DNA from: Spirosoma radiotolerans
Lineage (GTDB): Bacteria > Bacteroidota > Bacteroidia > Cytophagales > Spirosomataceae
Length of the DNA: 64,000 nucleotides
Reading direction: 5' to 3'
Assembly: GCF_000974425.1 (NCBI RefSeq)
Contig: NZ_CP010429.1
Location: 2,852,001-2,916,000 of the forward strand
Positions 8,894-19,000 of the stretch are shown here, piece by piece (the first letter of the stretch is position 1; each line of letters begins with the position of its first letter). The notes under the pieces were generated by a model. That model saw nothing but the letters and a program-made list of their open reading frames with translations, ran no database searches and was not told the origin of the DNA. The translations under genes and the position numbers were made by a program.

Positions 8894-9853
8894 TTAATAG
8901 AGACTATTCTCTACCGGCACTGGCCGAATAGCGAATTTTTCGTCGTTGACGATGTCGAGGATGCGCTGGTTTAACTCCCGGATGTAGCTGATCGACGATG
9001 GGTCGGGAATATAGGCGGCTTTCCGGGCGATGCTGTTGCTCAATACACCTCTGGCAATCAGCAGTTCTTTCTCGGCATAATGGAATAACTCCATGTTTTG
9101 CAGCGAGAAGAATATCTGGGGCATGACCCGCTCAAACAGCTCGAAGGCTTTGGTATCTTCTCCGCTGGAACGCAGGGTGAAAATCTTTTGCAGAATATCG
9201 GCAACGGCCAGTCCCGGCATAACACCACGAATACCGATGGGCACCAGCTCGAGCATGTACAAGCCGCCCCAGCCTTCGAACAGGCCGATTTTGTCGTTCG
9301 TAGCCTGAATGATCTGCGCGAACTTGGGCGCACACAGGGGTTCCTCTAGCTTCAGGTATTTGAAGTTCGGATTCTCGTCCATCAGCTCCTTGATGAACCC
9401 CACGCTGATCGACGAGCCGCCGGGGTTGAAGTCCTGAATCAGAACGGGCGTGTTCGGAATCGACTGCAAAAACTCCGACAGATAGGCTTTCAGGGAGTTT
9501 TCGGGTAAGCTGAAAATGCGGGGAACCGCCAGCGAAATAACGTCGGCACCGGCCTGCACGTTAGCCTGCGCCAGTTTAATGGCAACTTTCAGGGAGGGGT
9601 GGTTCGACTGAGCGACGATTTTCACCCGACCCGCAGCCCGTTCTACCGCCACCCGAACAACCTGTAATTTTTCGTCGTCGGTTAGTTTGTAAAATTCGCT
9701 GGCGTAGGCGGGCAGGCAAACGGCCTTGATACCACCGTCGATGGCAAAGTCAATTAAACTACGGAGTGCGTCTTCGTCGATCTCCTCATTGTCGGTAAAT
9801 GGTGTTGGAATAATGGGTACTACGCCAAACAGTTCGTTGTCTGTGTTAGTCAT
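8894..9853 (-). CDS. Dihydrodipicolinate synthase/N-acetylneuraminate lyase family protein
   Basis: A 319-residue TIM-barrel protein with the family start (PIIPTPFTDNEEID, residues 13-26) and a Schiff-base lysine in YLKLEEP (Lys168). The usual YNxP tyrosine, which relays protons in DapA and NanA, is replaced by DFNPGG near 141-146, as in the poorly characterised branch annotated only as 'dihydrodipicolinate synthase family'. Members cleave or form pyruvate-containing 2-keto acids or dehydrate keto-deoxy sugar acids. Next to an enolase-superfamily enzyme it fits a sugar-acid route ending in an aldol cleavage. It overlaps the transporter stop by 4 bp. Confidence 0.85.
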   Translation of the reverse strand: MTNTDNELFGVVPIIPTPFTDNEEIDEDALRSLIDFAIDGGIKAVCLPAYASEFYKLTDDEKLQVVRVAVERAAGRVKIVAQSNHPSLKVAIKLAQANVQAGADVISLAVPRIFSLPENSLKAYLSEFLQSIPNTPVLIQDFNPGGSSISVGFIKELMDENPNFKYLKLEEPLCAPKFAQIIQATNDKIGLFEGWGGLYMLELVPIGIRGVMPGLAVADILQKIFTLRSSGEDTKAFELFERVMPQIFFSLQNMELFHYAEKELLIARGVLSNSIARKAAYIPDPSSISYIRELNQRILDIVNDEKFAIRPVPVENSLY

Positions 9854-10791
9854 AACTTTGCCGGTTCTTGATTGATATTAGCTACTTTTTTTTGTTGTAC
9901 TTTACTATCGACGATCGATAAAATAAGGGTTGAGACGAGCACAAGCACACCGCCAATGATGGCCTGTTGGTTCAGGGTTTCGCCGAGCCAGATGGCGGCA
10001 ATGGGTAAGCCCATGAACGTAATGAGGTAGTTGGATAAAGCGACCTGTGTGGCATCCAGATTCTTCAACGCCTTGAAAAACAGGAGCATCGATAGGAAAT
10101 TATGAAAGAGTGTGAGCGAGATCATCCCGATCCAGGTATTCGTGGTAAAGGAGGGGATTTTAGAAAACATCTCAGGTTCGTAATACAGTACGAGTGGCGT
10201 CAGGAGAATGGACATGACCAGGTAGGTGTAAAAAACCATCTCCATCTCGGTGTACTGGCCTGATACTTTTTTGCACCCCACGTTGTAGTACGCATTGCCC
10301 AGAATGGCCAGGAAAATGAGGCCGTTGCCCAGGGCATAGCGCGAGCTTAAGTCCACGCGTTTAATGTCGTCGGTTGAGCAGAGAGCCACCCCAATGATCG
10401 CAATGGCGAAGCTGATCCAGCGGGCGGTGTTCATCTTCTCTTTCAGAATCAGAAAGGCGAAAACAGCCGTAATCACGGGCAGTGTCATGACCAGAATAGC
10501 CGCGTTGCTGGCGAGTGAGTACTGCGTTCCCCAGGTCATGAGTACCTGCGACGGAAACGCGCCCAAAGCCGCCAACTGGACGAAAATCAGGATATCCTTC
10601 AGCTTCTTGCCGCCCTTTCGAAAATCCCGAATCACGAACGGAGCCAGGAAAATCGTGGCCAGCAGCATGGGTGCCCACACCGTAAAGTATGGCCCAACCT
10701 GATCCTGCGTCAGCTTGATACTGGTGAAATGAAAGGACCAGATCAGGTTACAGAAAAACAGGATGGCCCACGACTGAATCGACTTATTCAT
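9850..10791 (-). CDS. EamA/DMT-family transporter
   Basis: A 313-residue inner-membrane protein with about ten hydrophobic helices arranged as two EamA repeats (roughly residues 8-140 and 155-290). The family exports or imports small metabolites, amino acids or sugar derivatives. It has 4-bp ATGA overlaps on both sides, with the MR/MLE gene before it and the DapA-family gene after it, which binds it tightly to the catabolic block. It may bring the periplasmic product of the upstream hydrolases into the cytoplasm, but direction and substrate cannot be read from sequence. Confidence 0.85.
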   Translation of the reverse strand: MNKSIQSWAILFFCNLIWSFHFTSIKLTQDQVGPYFTVWAPMLLATIFLAPFVIRDFRKGGKKLKDILIFVQLAALGAFPSQVLMTWGTQYSLASNAAILVMTLPVITAVFAFLILKEKMNTARWISFAIAIIGVALCSTDDIKRVDLSSRYALGNGLIFLAILGNAYYNVGCKKVSGQYTEMEMVFYTYLVMSILLTPLVLYYEPEMFSKIPSFTTNTWIGMISLTLFHNFLSMLLFFKALKNLDATQVALSNYLITFMGLPIAAIWLGETLNQQAIIGGVLVLVSTLILSIVDSKVQQKKVANINQEPAKL

Positions 10792-11921
10792 AAGCTGCTG
10801 CGTAAAAATTGATTCGTTTTGTAGGTATCCAGGGCGGTGTAATCCAGTTCGATACCCAGTCCCGCGCCGGTTGGAACGAGTGCCGCTCCGTTTTCAAAGC
10901 GGATAGGTTCCACTAGCAGGTCGTCGGTGCGGACCAGCTCGCCAAACAAATCGGAAGGAATGGTGCAGTTGATGCTGGCTGCGGCAATGTGCAGGCCCAT
11001 TGTTTCTGAAACCCCTAAATCCACTTCCGAACCGCGCCAGCAGGCTTTGCCTTCCAGATGGGCAATTTCGGCCAGGAGTACCGAGTTGTAAGCCGATCCG
11101 TTAAAATTATACCCATCGACTGCATCGGCCCGGACAAAAGCGATCATATCGCGGATGTCCTGTGTGTAAGGCAGTGAAATATGCCGATACATGGGCATCC
11201 CCAGCGTCTCGCGCAGGTATTTGAATCCGGCTACATCGGCATGTAAAATCGGGTCTTCCAGGCCCAACATGATGGTTTTATCGACACCATCCATTAACCG
11301 AAGGGTGGTTTCCACATCGGTCCAGCGCTGGTTGGGGTCGAGCAGGATTTTGATGCCGTCACCACATTTATCGCGGATAGCCTCCGTCCAAAGCCGAACG
11401 GGGTCTTCGTCGGAACATTTGAATTTGAATGCTTTATGGCCCTTTTGCATAGCCTCATAGGCTTTTTGCGCGGCCTCTTCGGGGGTGCGTCGCCCGGTCC
11501 AGCCGAAACAGTCGATCCGGTCACGGTAAGCCCCGCCGAGGAGTTGAGATACGGGTACGTTGAGGAGTTTACCCACTACGTCCAACACTGCCGACTCGAA
11601 CGCTTCATAAATCCGCTGGTCGGTAACGGGCAGGCGACGCCAGTTCAGTTTCAGTACGTCCTGACCGACCAGTTCCTGCATGGCCTGGTGGAGCAACTCG
11701 CCGGAGGCACTGCGGTAAGTCTCGCCAATACCAGTCAGGCCGTTGGCAAGTGTGAGTTCAATGATCCATTTGGGTTGATTAGCGAACTCGGTCCACCGCT
11801 CGCCCGTCAGGAATTTTTTGGCAAAGGCCGAATCTTTATCGATCACCTCATCGGAGTTCAGACTGCCCGGTTTGGCCGGTACAATTACTTCAGTGGCCTT
11901 TATTGATTGAATTCGTGTCAT
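10788..11921 (-). CDS. Mandelate racemase/muconate lactonizing enzyme family protein (enolase superfamily)
   Basis: I chose the ATG at 11921, not the longer frame to 12005, because it overlaps the preceding stop as ATGA and begins directly with the family's first strand (MTRIQSIKATEV); this gives 377 residues. The barrel carries the KxK pair in AFKFKC (Lys166, Lys168) and two metal ligands, Asp195 in LLDPNQRW and Glu222 in GLEDPI. The third acidic ligand is usually in a PIAxDE-like segment. Here the corresponding segment is MPMYRHISLPY, with no acid before Asp255. Family members dehydrate or epimerise sugar acids. The altered third-ligand region makes the reaction uncertain. Confidence 0.85.
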   Translation of the reverse strand: MTRIQSIKATEVIVPAKPGSLNSDEVIDKDSAFAKKFLTGERWTEFANQPKWIIELTLANGLTGIGETYRSASGELLHQAMQELVGQDVLKLNWRRLPVTDQRIYEAFESAVLDVVGKLLNVPVSQLLGGAYRDRIDCFGWTGRRTPEEAAQKAYEAMQKGHKAFKFKCSDEDPVRLWTEAIRDKCGDGIKILLDPNQRWTDVETTLRLMDGVDKTIMLGLEDPILHADVAGFKYLRETLGMPMYRHISLPYTQDIRDMIAFVRADAVDGYNFNGSAYNSVLLAEIAHLEGKACWRGSEVDLGVSETMGLHIAAASINCTIPSDLFGELVRTDDLLVEPIRFENGAALVPTGAGLGIELDYTALDTYKTNQFLRSSL

Positions 11922-12880
11922 TTGGTGTCTTCGGCGGAGGTGGGTATATATTTTTGGGCGAGTTTGCGGATGTCGTAGCTGAAGTCGATAAATTTCTCTT
12001 CCCACTCTTTGGCCGACTCGGGCGTATAGGGGTAAAAACCTTTCGCATTCTGTACGCCTTTGGCACCGGACGCCACCAGGTCTTCCATCAATTTCGGGGT
12101 TTCGGTGCTGTTGCTGAGTTCGGGAAAGAGGTCTTTCATGACGGTCAGATACGCCGGAATGCCGGTGAGATCCATGAACCGAAACGGCCCGGCGAAGGTG
12201 ATCCAGTAGCCCAGATCGTTTCGAAGCGAGCGATCCACATCCTCGATGGTGGCGTACCCATTTTCGACCAGATTGAAAGACTCCCGCAGCATGGCGTACA
12301 TAATCCGGTTGGTAATAAATCCCCGGATATCTTTCCTGAGCAGCGAAGGCTCCTTACCCCAGCTTTCGGCCAGGGCTACGATTTCGTAGGCATAGGTCAG
12401 GTCGGAGTCTTTTCCGCAAATGACTTCCATAAAACGCGTAATGTGCGCCGGTTCTGCCCAGTGAATGCCCAACAGCCGCTGGGGATGTTTGAGGCCGCTT
12501 TGTAACACCGATACCGGAATGGCCGACGTGTTACTACCGATGATAGCGGTAGGAGAGAGGACCGTTTCCAGACGCTGATAGAGTAATTTCTTCTCGTCCA
12601 GATTCTCCGTAATCGACTCAATAATAACGGTATGGTCGCTCAGTAAGGTAACATCGTCGGTAATGGTCAGCCGGGCCAGAATGGTTTCGGGGGCATCGGT
12701 CAGCAGCCCTTCCTGTTCCAGTTGGCGCAGATAATCCAGGATACGCTCCCGCGCTTCATCGGCGGTATCAATTTCTTTAATCAGCGAGGTAACCGTGTGG
12801 CCAGCCGCCAGAATGCAGGTCGCGATACTGCTGCCCATCAAGCCGAGTCCTACGGTGCCGATGCGTAGTTGAGAGGTCAT
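11918..12880 (-). CDS. 3-hydroxyacyl-CoA dehydrogenase-like NAD-binding protein
   Basis: A 320-residue cytoplasmic protein with an N-terminal Rossmann fold (VGLGLMGSSIA) and the conserved catalytic region GIHWAEPAHITRFMEV, with the family His and Glu. The C-terminal helical domain begins with GFITNRIMYA. Besides fatty-acid enzymes, this family includes L-gulonate 3-dehydrogenase and related hydroxy-acid dehydrogenases. The sugar-acid context here makes a hydroxy-acid role more likely than beta-oxidation. It lies 11 bp after RidA and overlaps the MR/MLE gene by 4 bp. Confidence 0.85.
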   Translation of the reverse strand: MTSQLRIGTVGLGLMGSSIATCILAAGHTVTSLIKEIDTADEARERILDYLRQLEQEGLLTDAPETILARLTITDDVTLLSDHTVIIESITENLDEKKLLYQRLETVLSPTAIIGSNTSAIPVSVLQSGLKHPQRLLGIHWAEPAHITRFMEVICGKDSDLTYAYEIVALAESWGKEPSLLRKDIRGFITNRIMYAMLRESFNLVENGYATIEDVDRSLRNDLGYWITFAGPFRFMDLTGIPAYLTVMKDLFPELSNSTETPKLMEDLVASGAKGVQNAKGFYPYTPESAKEWEEKFIDFSYDIRKLAQKYIPTSAEDTK

Positions 12881-12891
12881 AGATTACTGGG

Positions 12892-13284
12892 TTAATCCTG
12901 TTTGGGCGTGATTCGGGCAATGGCGTCAATTTCGATCTTGATCCCATCCGACAACACCGACTGAACCGTGGTTCGGGCCGGGCGTATGCCGGTAAAGAAT
13001 GACCCATAGGCGGCATCGTAGCGGTCGAACTCGCGAATGGCTTCCAGATGGACGGTGCATTTTACAATGTCGCCGATGGTACCACCAGCGGCTTCCACAA
13101 TCTTCTGGATGTGCGAGAGAGTTAATAAGGTTTCTTCTTCGATGGTCCCGTGTTGAACTTCTCCCGTTACTAAATTCAATGGCCCTTGCCCGCTAATAAA
13201 CAGCAGGTCGCCCGCCAGCACCCCCGCCGAATAGGCACCCGTAGTAGCGGCTTTGTCGGGGTGTTTAATTTCCAGTTTACTCAT
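12892..13284 (-). CDS. RidA/YjgF/UK114-family enamine/imine deaminase
   Basis: A 130-residue protein of normal RidA length. It has AGDLLFISGQGP near residues 25-36 and the C-terminal VLSDGIKIEIDAIA segment. The arginine that binds the carboxylate of enamine substrates fits GIRPARTTVQ (near residue 105). RidA hydrolyses reactive enamines or imines made by PLP enzymes or amine oxidation. Its presence, with a creatininase-family amidase, suggests the pathway handles a nitrogen-containing intermediate. It starts with a 4-bp ATGA overlap on the creatininase gene. Confidence 0.9.
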   Translation of the reverse strand: MSKLEIKHPDKAATTGAYSAGVLAGDLLFISGQGPLNLVTGEVQHGTIEEETLLTLSHIQKIVEAAGGTIGDIVKCTVHLEAIREFDRYDAAYGSFFTGIRPARTTVQSVLSDGIKIEIDAIARITPKQD

Positions 13285-14078
13285 GGTTTTGATGCTAGAT
13301 TTTCGGATAAAGGCCAGGTTTTGAATGACTCCAGAAAGCTAACCAGGGCGCTTAGTGCCTGGTCGACTAAATGCTTTCCTTTTTCGGATGTGCCTAACTG
13401 GGGCTCACCGCTGCTGCCGTTGCTCGAAATAAATTCGGTTTGTTTGAATACCGTTACGCCCCGATATGGCTCGTCGTCTTCCCAGGCAATATAGCCGTTT
13501 CGGTCAGGGCGCTGTGCCCGTTCCACACGATCCATCCAGACTTTTTCGGGAAAAAGGTGGAGCATCAGACTCGTTTCGTACTCGCAGGCATGACTCAGCG
13601 CAGGGCTTTCCATGGGTGCCTCTCCAGCAAACACGCTACCCGCTAATTCCCAATAGGTGGCCAGCGCAATGGTAGACTGATGACTTGCATCGAAGCGTTT
13701 GCTCAACACGGCCAGCGCCTGTTTCACCGGGGTAATATTGCCGCCATGTCCGTTCAGCAACACAATACGCTGGTGGCCGCTGAGCACCAGCGACTGAACC
13801 AGGTCGATAATCACCTGTGTGTATAGCTCCGGGGCCAGACTCATCGTACCGCCAAAGGACAGATGATGATGGCTCGACCCGAACGGTAAGGTTGGGCAGA
13901 GCAACACCGTATCGGGCAGGGATTTTTCGGCCTGTAGCGCAAGCTGAGTAACAATATCCGTATCGGTCGATACCGAAAGATGAAGTCCATGCTGCTCAAT
14001 TGCCCCTAACGGGAGCAGTATAACACGATCCTTACCTGTCTGCCTGATGTCGCTATAAGTCGATGCGTAAAACAGCAT
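13281..14078 (-). CDS. Creatininase-family amidohydrolase
   Basis: A 265-residue protein with the family's metal-binding motifs: LPLGAIEQHG with Glu28 and His30, Asp39 in VSTDTD, LLNGHGGN with His111, and a later Glu in HACEYE. Members include creatininase, which opens a cyclic amide, and the FAPy hydrolase of riboflavin biosynthesis. They cleave linear or cyclic C-N bonds with Zn or Mn. It is the first enzyme gene after SusD, behind a 108-bp gap with a long inverted repeat. Creatinine itself is an unlikely substrate in this setting; an N-acyl or lactam sugar derivative is possible. Confidence 0.88.
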   Translation of the reverse strand: MLFYASTYSDIRQTGKDRVILLPLGAIEQHGLHLSVSTDTDIVTQLALQAEKSLPDTVLLCPTLPFGSSHHHLSFGGTMSLAPELYTQVIIDLVQSLVLSGHQRIVLLNGHGGNITPVKQALAVLSKRFDASHQSTIALATYWELAGSVFAGEAPMESPALSHACEYETSLMLHLFPEKVWMDRVERAQRPDRNGYIAWEDDEPYRGVTVFKQTEFISSNGSSGEPQLGTSEKGKHLVDQALSALVSFLESFKTWPLSENLASKP

Positions 14079-14096
14079 AGTCAGTTGTTGAACGAT

Positions 14097-14174
14097 TTAG
14101 ATTCTGCAGATTCTATTGTTCTTGATAGCCAACAAATTAATATTAATTGGGCCAATAGAATCCACAGAATCTAA
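14097..14174 (-). promoter_or_regulatory. Long inverted repeat between susD and the catabolic genes
   Basis: Arms of 22 bases (14097-14118 and 14153-14174) pair at 20 positions: TTAGATTCTG and GATTCTATTG against their complements, with a 2-base mismatch in the middle. The 34-base loop contains a perfect 14-bp palindrome, AATTAATATTAATT. No T-run follows on the minus strand. It may stabilise the susCD part of the transcript or lower expression of downstream genes. Confidence 0.65.
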
Positions 14175-14186
14175 CCTTGCTTTGGT

Positions 14187-15977
14187 TTAATACCCCGGAT
14201 TTTGTTTGAGCACCGGTGCGCCACCCGTTACACTCAAATCAATCTGGGCCTGAGGAATCGGGTAGAGTTCGTTTTTGCCTTTCGTGAAGGTTGCGCCTTT
14301 CATATACGTAAAGTCATACCCTGGAATCGACGTTTCATGCTTCACGTAGTTGTTCAGGGTTGTGGCCATATAACCGGTACCATTATCCCAGCGACGCAGA
14401 TCGAAGAAACGGTGGCCTTCCATGGCGAACTCCAGTTTTCGCTCGAAACGAACTGCTTCACGGGCAAAATCTTTCCCATTGGCCGTGAATTCATTCGTGT
14501 ATAAACCGACCTTATAGTTCGCTGCCGGTTCAGCGGTAAAGCCTTTCAGCGGGGCACTGTTGTCGACGTATTTCTTCACCCATCCATTCGGATTTGCGGC
14601 TCGTGCCCGAACCTGATTGACATAGGTTTGCGCCTGTGCCAATGAGCCAATTTCAACTTCGACCTCAGCCGCCCACAACAGCACATCGGCAAAACGGATC
14701 ATGGTGTAATTGTTTGACGTCCAGCGCGAGAACAAAGAGGTGGTTGCCTGAGCGGCCTGGTAATAAATCGTTTTGATCGGGCTGTAGGGACCGGCTACTG
14801 CCTGCACGCGAATCCAGGCTTTACCAGGGTGAACACCCCAGTCCAGGTACGGAATCCCCCGGCGACCCACCGTGTAATCCAGACGGGCATCGAGCGTGCC
14901 TGTATAGGGCGTAAAGGGCGCGCTGCTTTCAAGGCCCTGGTCATTGGTGATGTCGGAATCGTTGAATGTTGTCAGCAACGGCAGACCGGTATTGGGATCG
15001 GTTTTGTAGGAGTTAACCAGACTAAACGAGGGCTGATACGCACCACAGCAGGTCGCTGGTCCGCCCATTGGGAAGTTCAGCGCATCGCCATAGTTGCCAT
15101 TCTGGTAGGTTTGGTCGATGGACATCTGCACGGCAAAGACCGACTCCGCACTGTTCTTTTTCGAGGGGTTAAAATTATCGGCGAAATTGACCAGCGCGTA
15201 TTTTAAGCCAGAAGCCGTTACCCCATTCGCAATCACATCGGCCAAAACGGGCTTTGCTTCGGCGTATTTATCCTGGAACATGTACACCTTGGCCAGAAAT
15301 GCTTTCGCTGCCCAGCTATTGGCCCGGCCCGGATCTGACTTGGTAGCGCTCAAGTTATCGGCAGCAAATTTGAAATCCGCTTCCAGTTTAGACCAGACCG
15401 AGGCTGTATTGCCTACGTTGTAATTCGCGTTGGCATAGCTTACCGTTTCGTCGAGATAGGGCACGTTCTCCCATAATTTAGCTGCTTCGAAATGATAAAC
15501 CGCCCGTAAGAACGTAGCTTCGGCCTTGATCTGCTTGATTTCTTCGGCCGTCATCGAGTTGTCGGTTACTTTCGCCAGTAACCGGAGTACATCATTTGCC
15601 CGTTGTACACCGGCATATAACACAATCCACTTGTTATTGAACGGGGCCATGGTCGCGTCGTATTTGTAACTCTCGACCGATTCCATTGGCGGCAGGGCCG
15701 ATGCCTGGGTGCCGGTGTGGGCGTCGTCGGAGGTTACGCCCCCGTAAATCCAGTTGCTGACCCCAATGAAATAATAGGTCGTATTGGGTACACCCCAGCC
15801 ATCGAGCAGGGAGTATGCACCTACCAGCAAGCCATTTACCCCGGCTTTGTTGGCTAACGTTGTTTCACTGGTGGCACCGATGGCACCAACTTCCAGGTAT
15901 TCCTTCGTGCAGGAATTGGTTGCGGTTAAAAATACCAGGCAACACGATAAGCCTACAACAAACTTGGTATAGTTCAT
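14187..15977 (-). CDS. SusD/RagB-family surface glycan-binding lipoprotein
   Basis: A 596-residue lipoprotein: the signal ends in LTATNSC and the mature protein begins at the Cys near residue 23. The SusD pattern is clear, with an N-terminal TPR-like helical part (AVYHFEAAKLWENVPYLDE, WAAKAFLAKVYMFQDKY) and a C-terminal RagB part ending in FERKLEFAMEGHRFFDLRR and LYPIPQAQIDLS. SusD proteins form the lid of SusC barrels and bind the glycan at the cell surface. It starts 23 bp after the SusC stop. Ligand unknown; the downstream GH20 and GH109-type enzymes suggest HexNAc-containing material. Confidence 0.95.
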   Translation of the reverse strand: MNYTKFVVGLSCCLVFLTATNSCTKEYLEVGAIGATSETTLANKAGVNGLLVGAYSLLDGWGVPNTTYYFIGVSNWIYGGVTSDDAHTGTQASALPPMESVESYKYDATMAPFNNKWIVLYAGVQRANDVLRLLAKVTDNSMTAEEIKQIKAEATFLRAVYHFEAAKLWENVPYLDETVSYANANYNVGNTASVWSKLEADFKFAADNLSATKSDPGRANSWAAKAFLAKVYMFQDKYAEAKPVLADVIANGVTASGLKYALVNFADNFNPSKKNSAESVFAVQMSIDQTYQNGNYGDALNFPMGGPATCCGAYQPSFSLVNSYKTDPNTGLPLLTTFNDSDITNDQGLESSAPFTPYTGTLDARLDYTVGRRGIPYLDWGVHPGKAWIRVQAVAGPYSPIKTIYYQAAQATTSLFSRWTSNNYTMIRFADVLLWAAEVEVEIGSLAQAQTYVNQVRARAANPNGWVKKYVDNSAPLKGFTAEPAANYKVGLYTNEFTANGKDFAREAVRFERKLEFAMEGHRFFDLRRWDNGTGYMATTLNNYVKHETSIPGYDFTYMKGATFTKGKNELYPIPQAQIDLSVTGGAPVLKQNPGY

Positions 15978-16000
15978 GATTGATAACGGTTTATGGTGTT

Positions 16001-19000
16001 TTAGAAAGAGACGTTAAGGCCAAAGATGAAATTTTTCTGATTGCTGGGGTAGTTGCCGTAATCGACGCCAAAGGCCGAGCTAAGTCCGCTTACTTCGGGG
16101 TCCAGGCCACTGTATTTCGTAATCGTGAAGAGGTTAGCACCCTGGGCATATACCCGTAATTTATTCAGGCCGTACTTACGTAACAGCAGCGGGCTTACCG
16201 TATACCCAATCACCAGCGAGCGCATTTTCAGAAACGAGCCGTTTTCGACATAGAAGGAGTTAGGCACACCCGATGAACTAAATGATCCTGTCGATTCAAT
16301 TTTCGGGATGTTCGAATTCGGATTTTCGGGTGTCCAGGCGTTTAGCAGATCGTTGCTTTTGGCCCCCACATACGTACTGAAGAAGTGCGTAAACGATTTC
16401 ACAGTATTGAAAATCTCGTTACCCTGCGAGCCATAAAGCGTTGTTGAAAAGTCGAATCGCTTGTAGGTCAGGCCCAGGTTCAGTCCATACGTAAAGTCGG
16501 GGTTTGGGCTTCCCAGGAATGTACGGTCACTGGCGTCAATTTTGCCGTCGCCGTTCACATCCTGGTATTTAAAGCGGCCTGGAGCGGCTCCGCTTTGCGT
16601 AGGTGAAGCGCTTACCTCAGCATCACTTCTAAACAAACCAATGACGTTGTAGCCGAAGAACGAACTAACTTCCTGACCAACCTGGTTCCGAACTACGTTG
16701 CCCAGATTCTGGGTATTGGCGGTTTCGAAATAGGTGGGTGAGGGGATATTGATCACCTTGTTGTTGTAGGTGGTAATGTTAGCACCAACGCTGAATTGAA
16801 GATCATTACTAACGGTTCCTCTATACGTTATACCAATATCAACCCCTTTGTTTTGAATATCCCCGACGTTTACCGTAGGGGCTGTAGCACCACCAACTGT
16901 TGCTGGTAAGGTTTGAGCAAACAGTAGCCCATTGATCGACTTCTTGTAATACTCGACTGAAAGATCCAGTTTGTTGAACACCGTAGCATCGAGGCCAACA
17001 TTAGTCACTACGTTTTGCTCCCAGCCAGTGTTGGGGTTTCCAATGTTCGTCTGTGCAAAACCCTGGGCCAGTTTACCGCCACCACTAATGTCGTAATAGG
17101 CATCGAAGAACGAGCCGCCGAACAGGGTGAAGGCATTTTGGGGACTAACGTTATTCTGGGAACCCAGAACACCATAGCTACCACGCAGTTTCAGGTCGTT
17201 GAGCCAGGTCACGTTTTTCATAAATTCCTCACCCGATATGCGCCAGCCCGCCGATACCGATGGGAAGGTGCCATACCGACGTTCTGACCCAAATCGCGAC
17301 GATCCATCGCGACGAACCGTTACGCCTAACAGGTACTTTTCATTGAAGGAGTAATCCAGTCGGCCAAAGAGCGAGAATAAGGTATTTTCGTAGGCACTGC
17401 TGGTATTGGTTACATTAGAGGTACCGTTGTTGAGCGTCAGGTAGTCGTAGTTAGTGGAAAAGAAACCACTGCTGGAGGCCGTTACCGCCCGACCATAATT
17501 CCGAATGGCTTCCGAACCGGCAATCACTTTCACGTTATGCTTCCCGACTGCATTGGTATACGTCAGGGTATTCGTCCACATGGTATTGGTGTTGAACAAC
17601 GCAGTCTCAGCGAATGAATTGGGGTTTGTGTTTCCTTCAGAGTTGTTGTAAGGGGTAAAGGTGAAGTTTGTAGCGTATTGATTATCAATGCTTCCACCAA
17701 AGCTGGTACGGGCTGTAAAGTGCTTCAGGAAATCGACCTCGGCAAATACATTACCAACCACATCCCAGGTATTCATCTTATTATTGGACGTATTCATCTG
17801 AACGGCAACCGGGTTCGATGAGCTACCCAATTCAGGTCCCGCAAACGTTCCGCCGTAGTTTCCTTTGATGTCGTAGACCGGAATGATGGGCATGGCCCGG
17901 TAGGTCCAGGCAATCGGGTTACCGCTACTCAGGTTGTCGAAACCAGGGTTTTGCTTGTAGAAGAAATATGCATTCTCGCCAATTCGGATGTTGTTTTTTA
18001 CTTTAAACTGTGTGTTCACGCGCCCTGAATACCGTTTAAGGTACGTTTTCAGCATGGTGCCCTGTTGATTGAAGTAATTGAGCGAAACCATGTAGTTTGA
18101 CTTATCGGTACCGCCACTGGCCGTCAGGTTGTGGCTGGTCATCGGCGCATTTTTAAACAGTTCGTGAAACCAGTCGGTACCCGTTTTGTTGACCGCCTGA
18201 ATCAGGTAATTCCTGGCCGGATTGGTAGCATCGAAGTTATATTTGGTGGGATCAACTGCGGCATCTCCTGTATTGCCAATGCCTGTTGCGCTTGGTCCCC
18301 GGAAGGTATAATCGGGTAAGCCATTCTGAAACAGCCCCGTAGTTGGATAGGCCACTTTGGTCAGGCGGGCGAAGTCCGAGGAGTTCATTAGGTTAAAGAC
18401 ATTGCCTTGTAAGGGTTGTTGTGAGCCATAATAGGCATCATATGCAATGGTTGGCTGGCCCGACCGCCCTTTTTTGGTGGTTACGATGATCACCCCATTC
18501 GAGCCCCTAACGCCATAAATAGCAGCAGCGCCCGCATCTTTCAGTACCTGAACCGACTCAATATCGGTGGCGCTTACGTCGTTTAGTTCCGCCTGAATAC
18601 CGTCGATCAGCACCAGCGGTTGGGTATTGCCAAACGAGCTTATTCCCCGAATGAAGATATTACTCGGACTTCCCGGCGCACCTGAATTAAGAATGGTTAC
18701 CCCTGGTACCTGCCCTTGTAATGCCTGTACAGCCGATCCGGAAGGGATTGACTTTAAGGCTTTTATGTCGACAATGGATACAGAGCCGGTTATGTCTTTC
18801 TTCTTTTCGGATGAGTAACCCGTTACCACCACTTCACTCAGTGAAGTAATGGATGGGGTTAACACAATCGAGAAGTTTGTTTGTGAACCAACGGTAACCT
18901 CCTGAGCCTGATAGCCGATATAGGAAATAATCAAGCTGGTATTTGTTGGGACGGAGAGCGTAAAGCCCCCATCGGCACCGGTGAACGTGCCACTCGTTGT

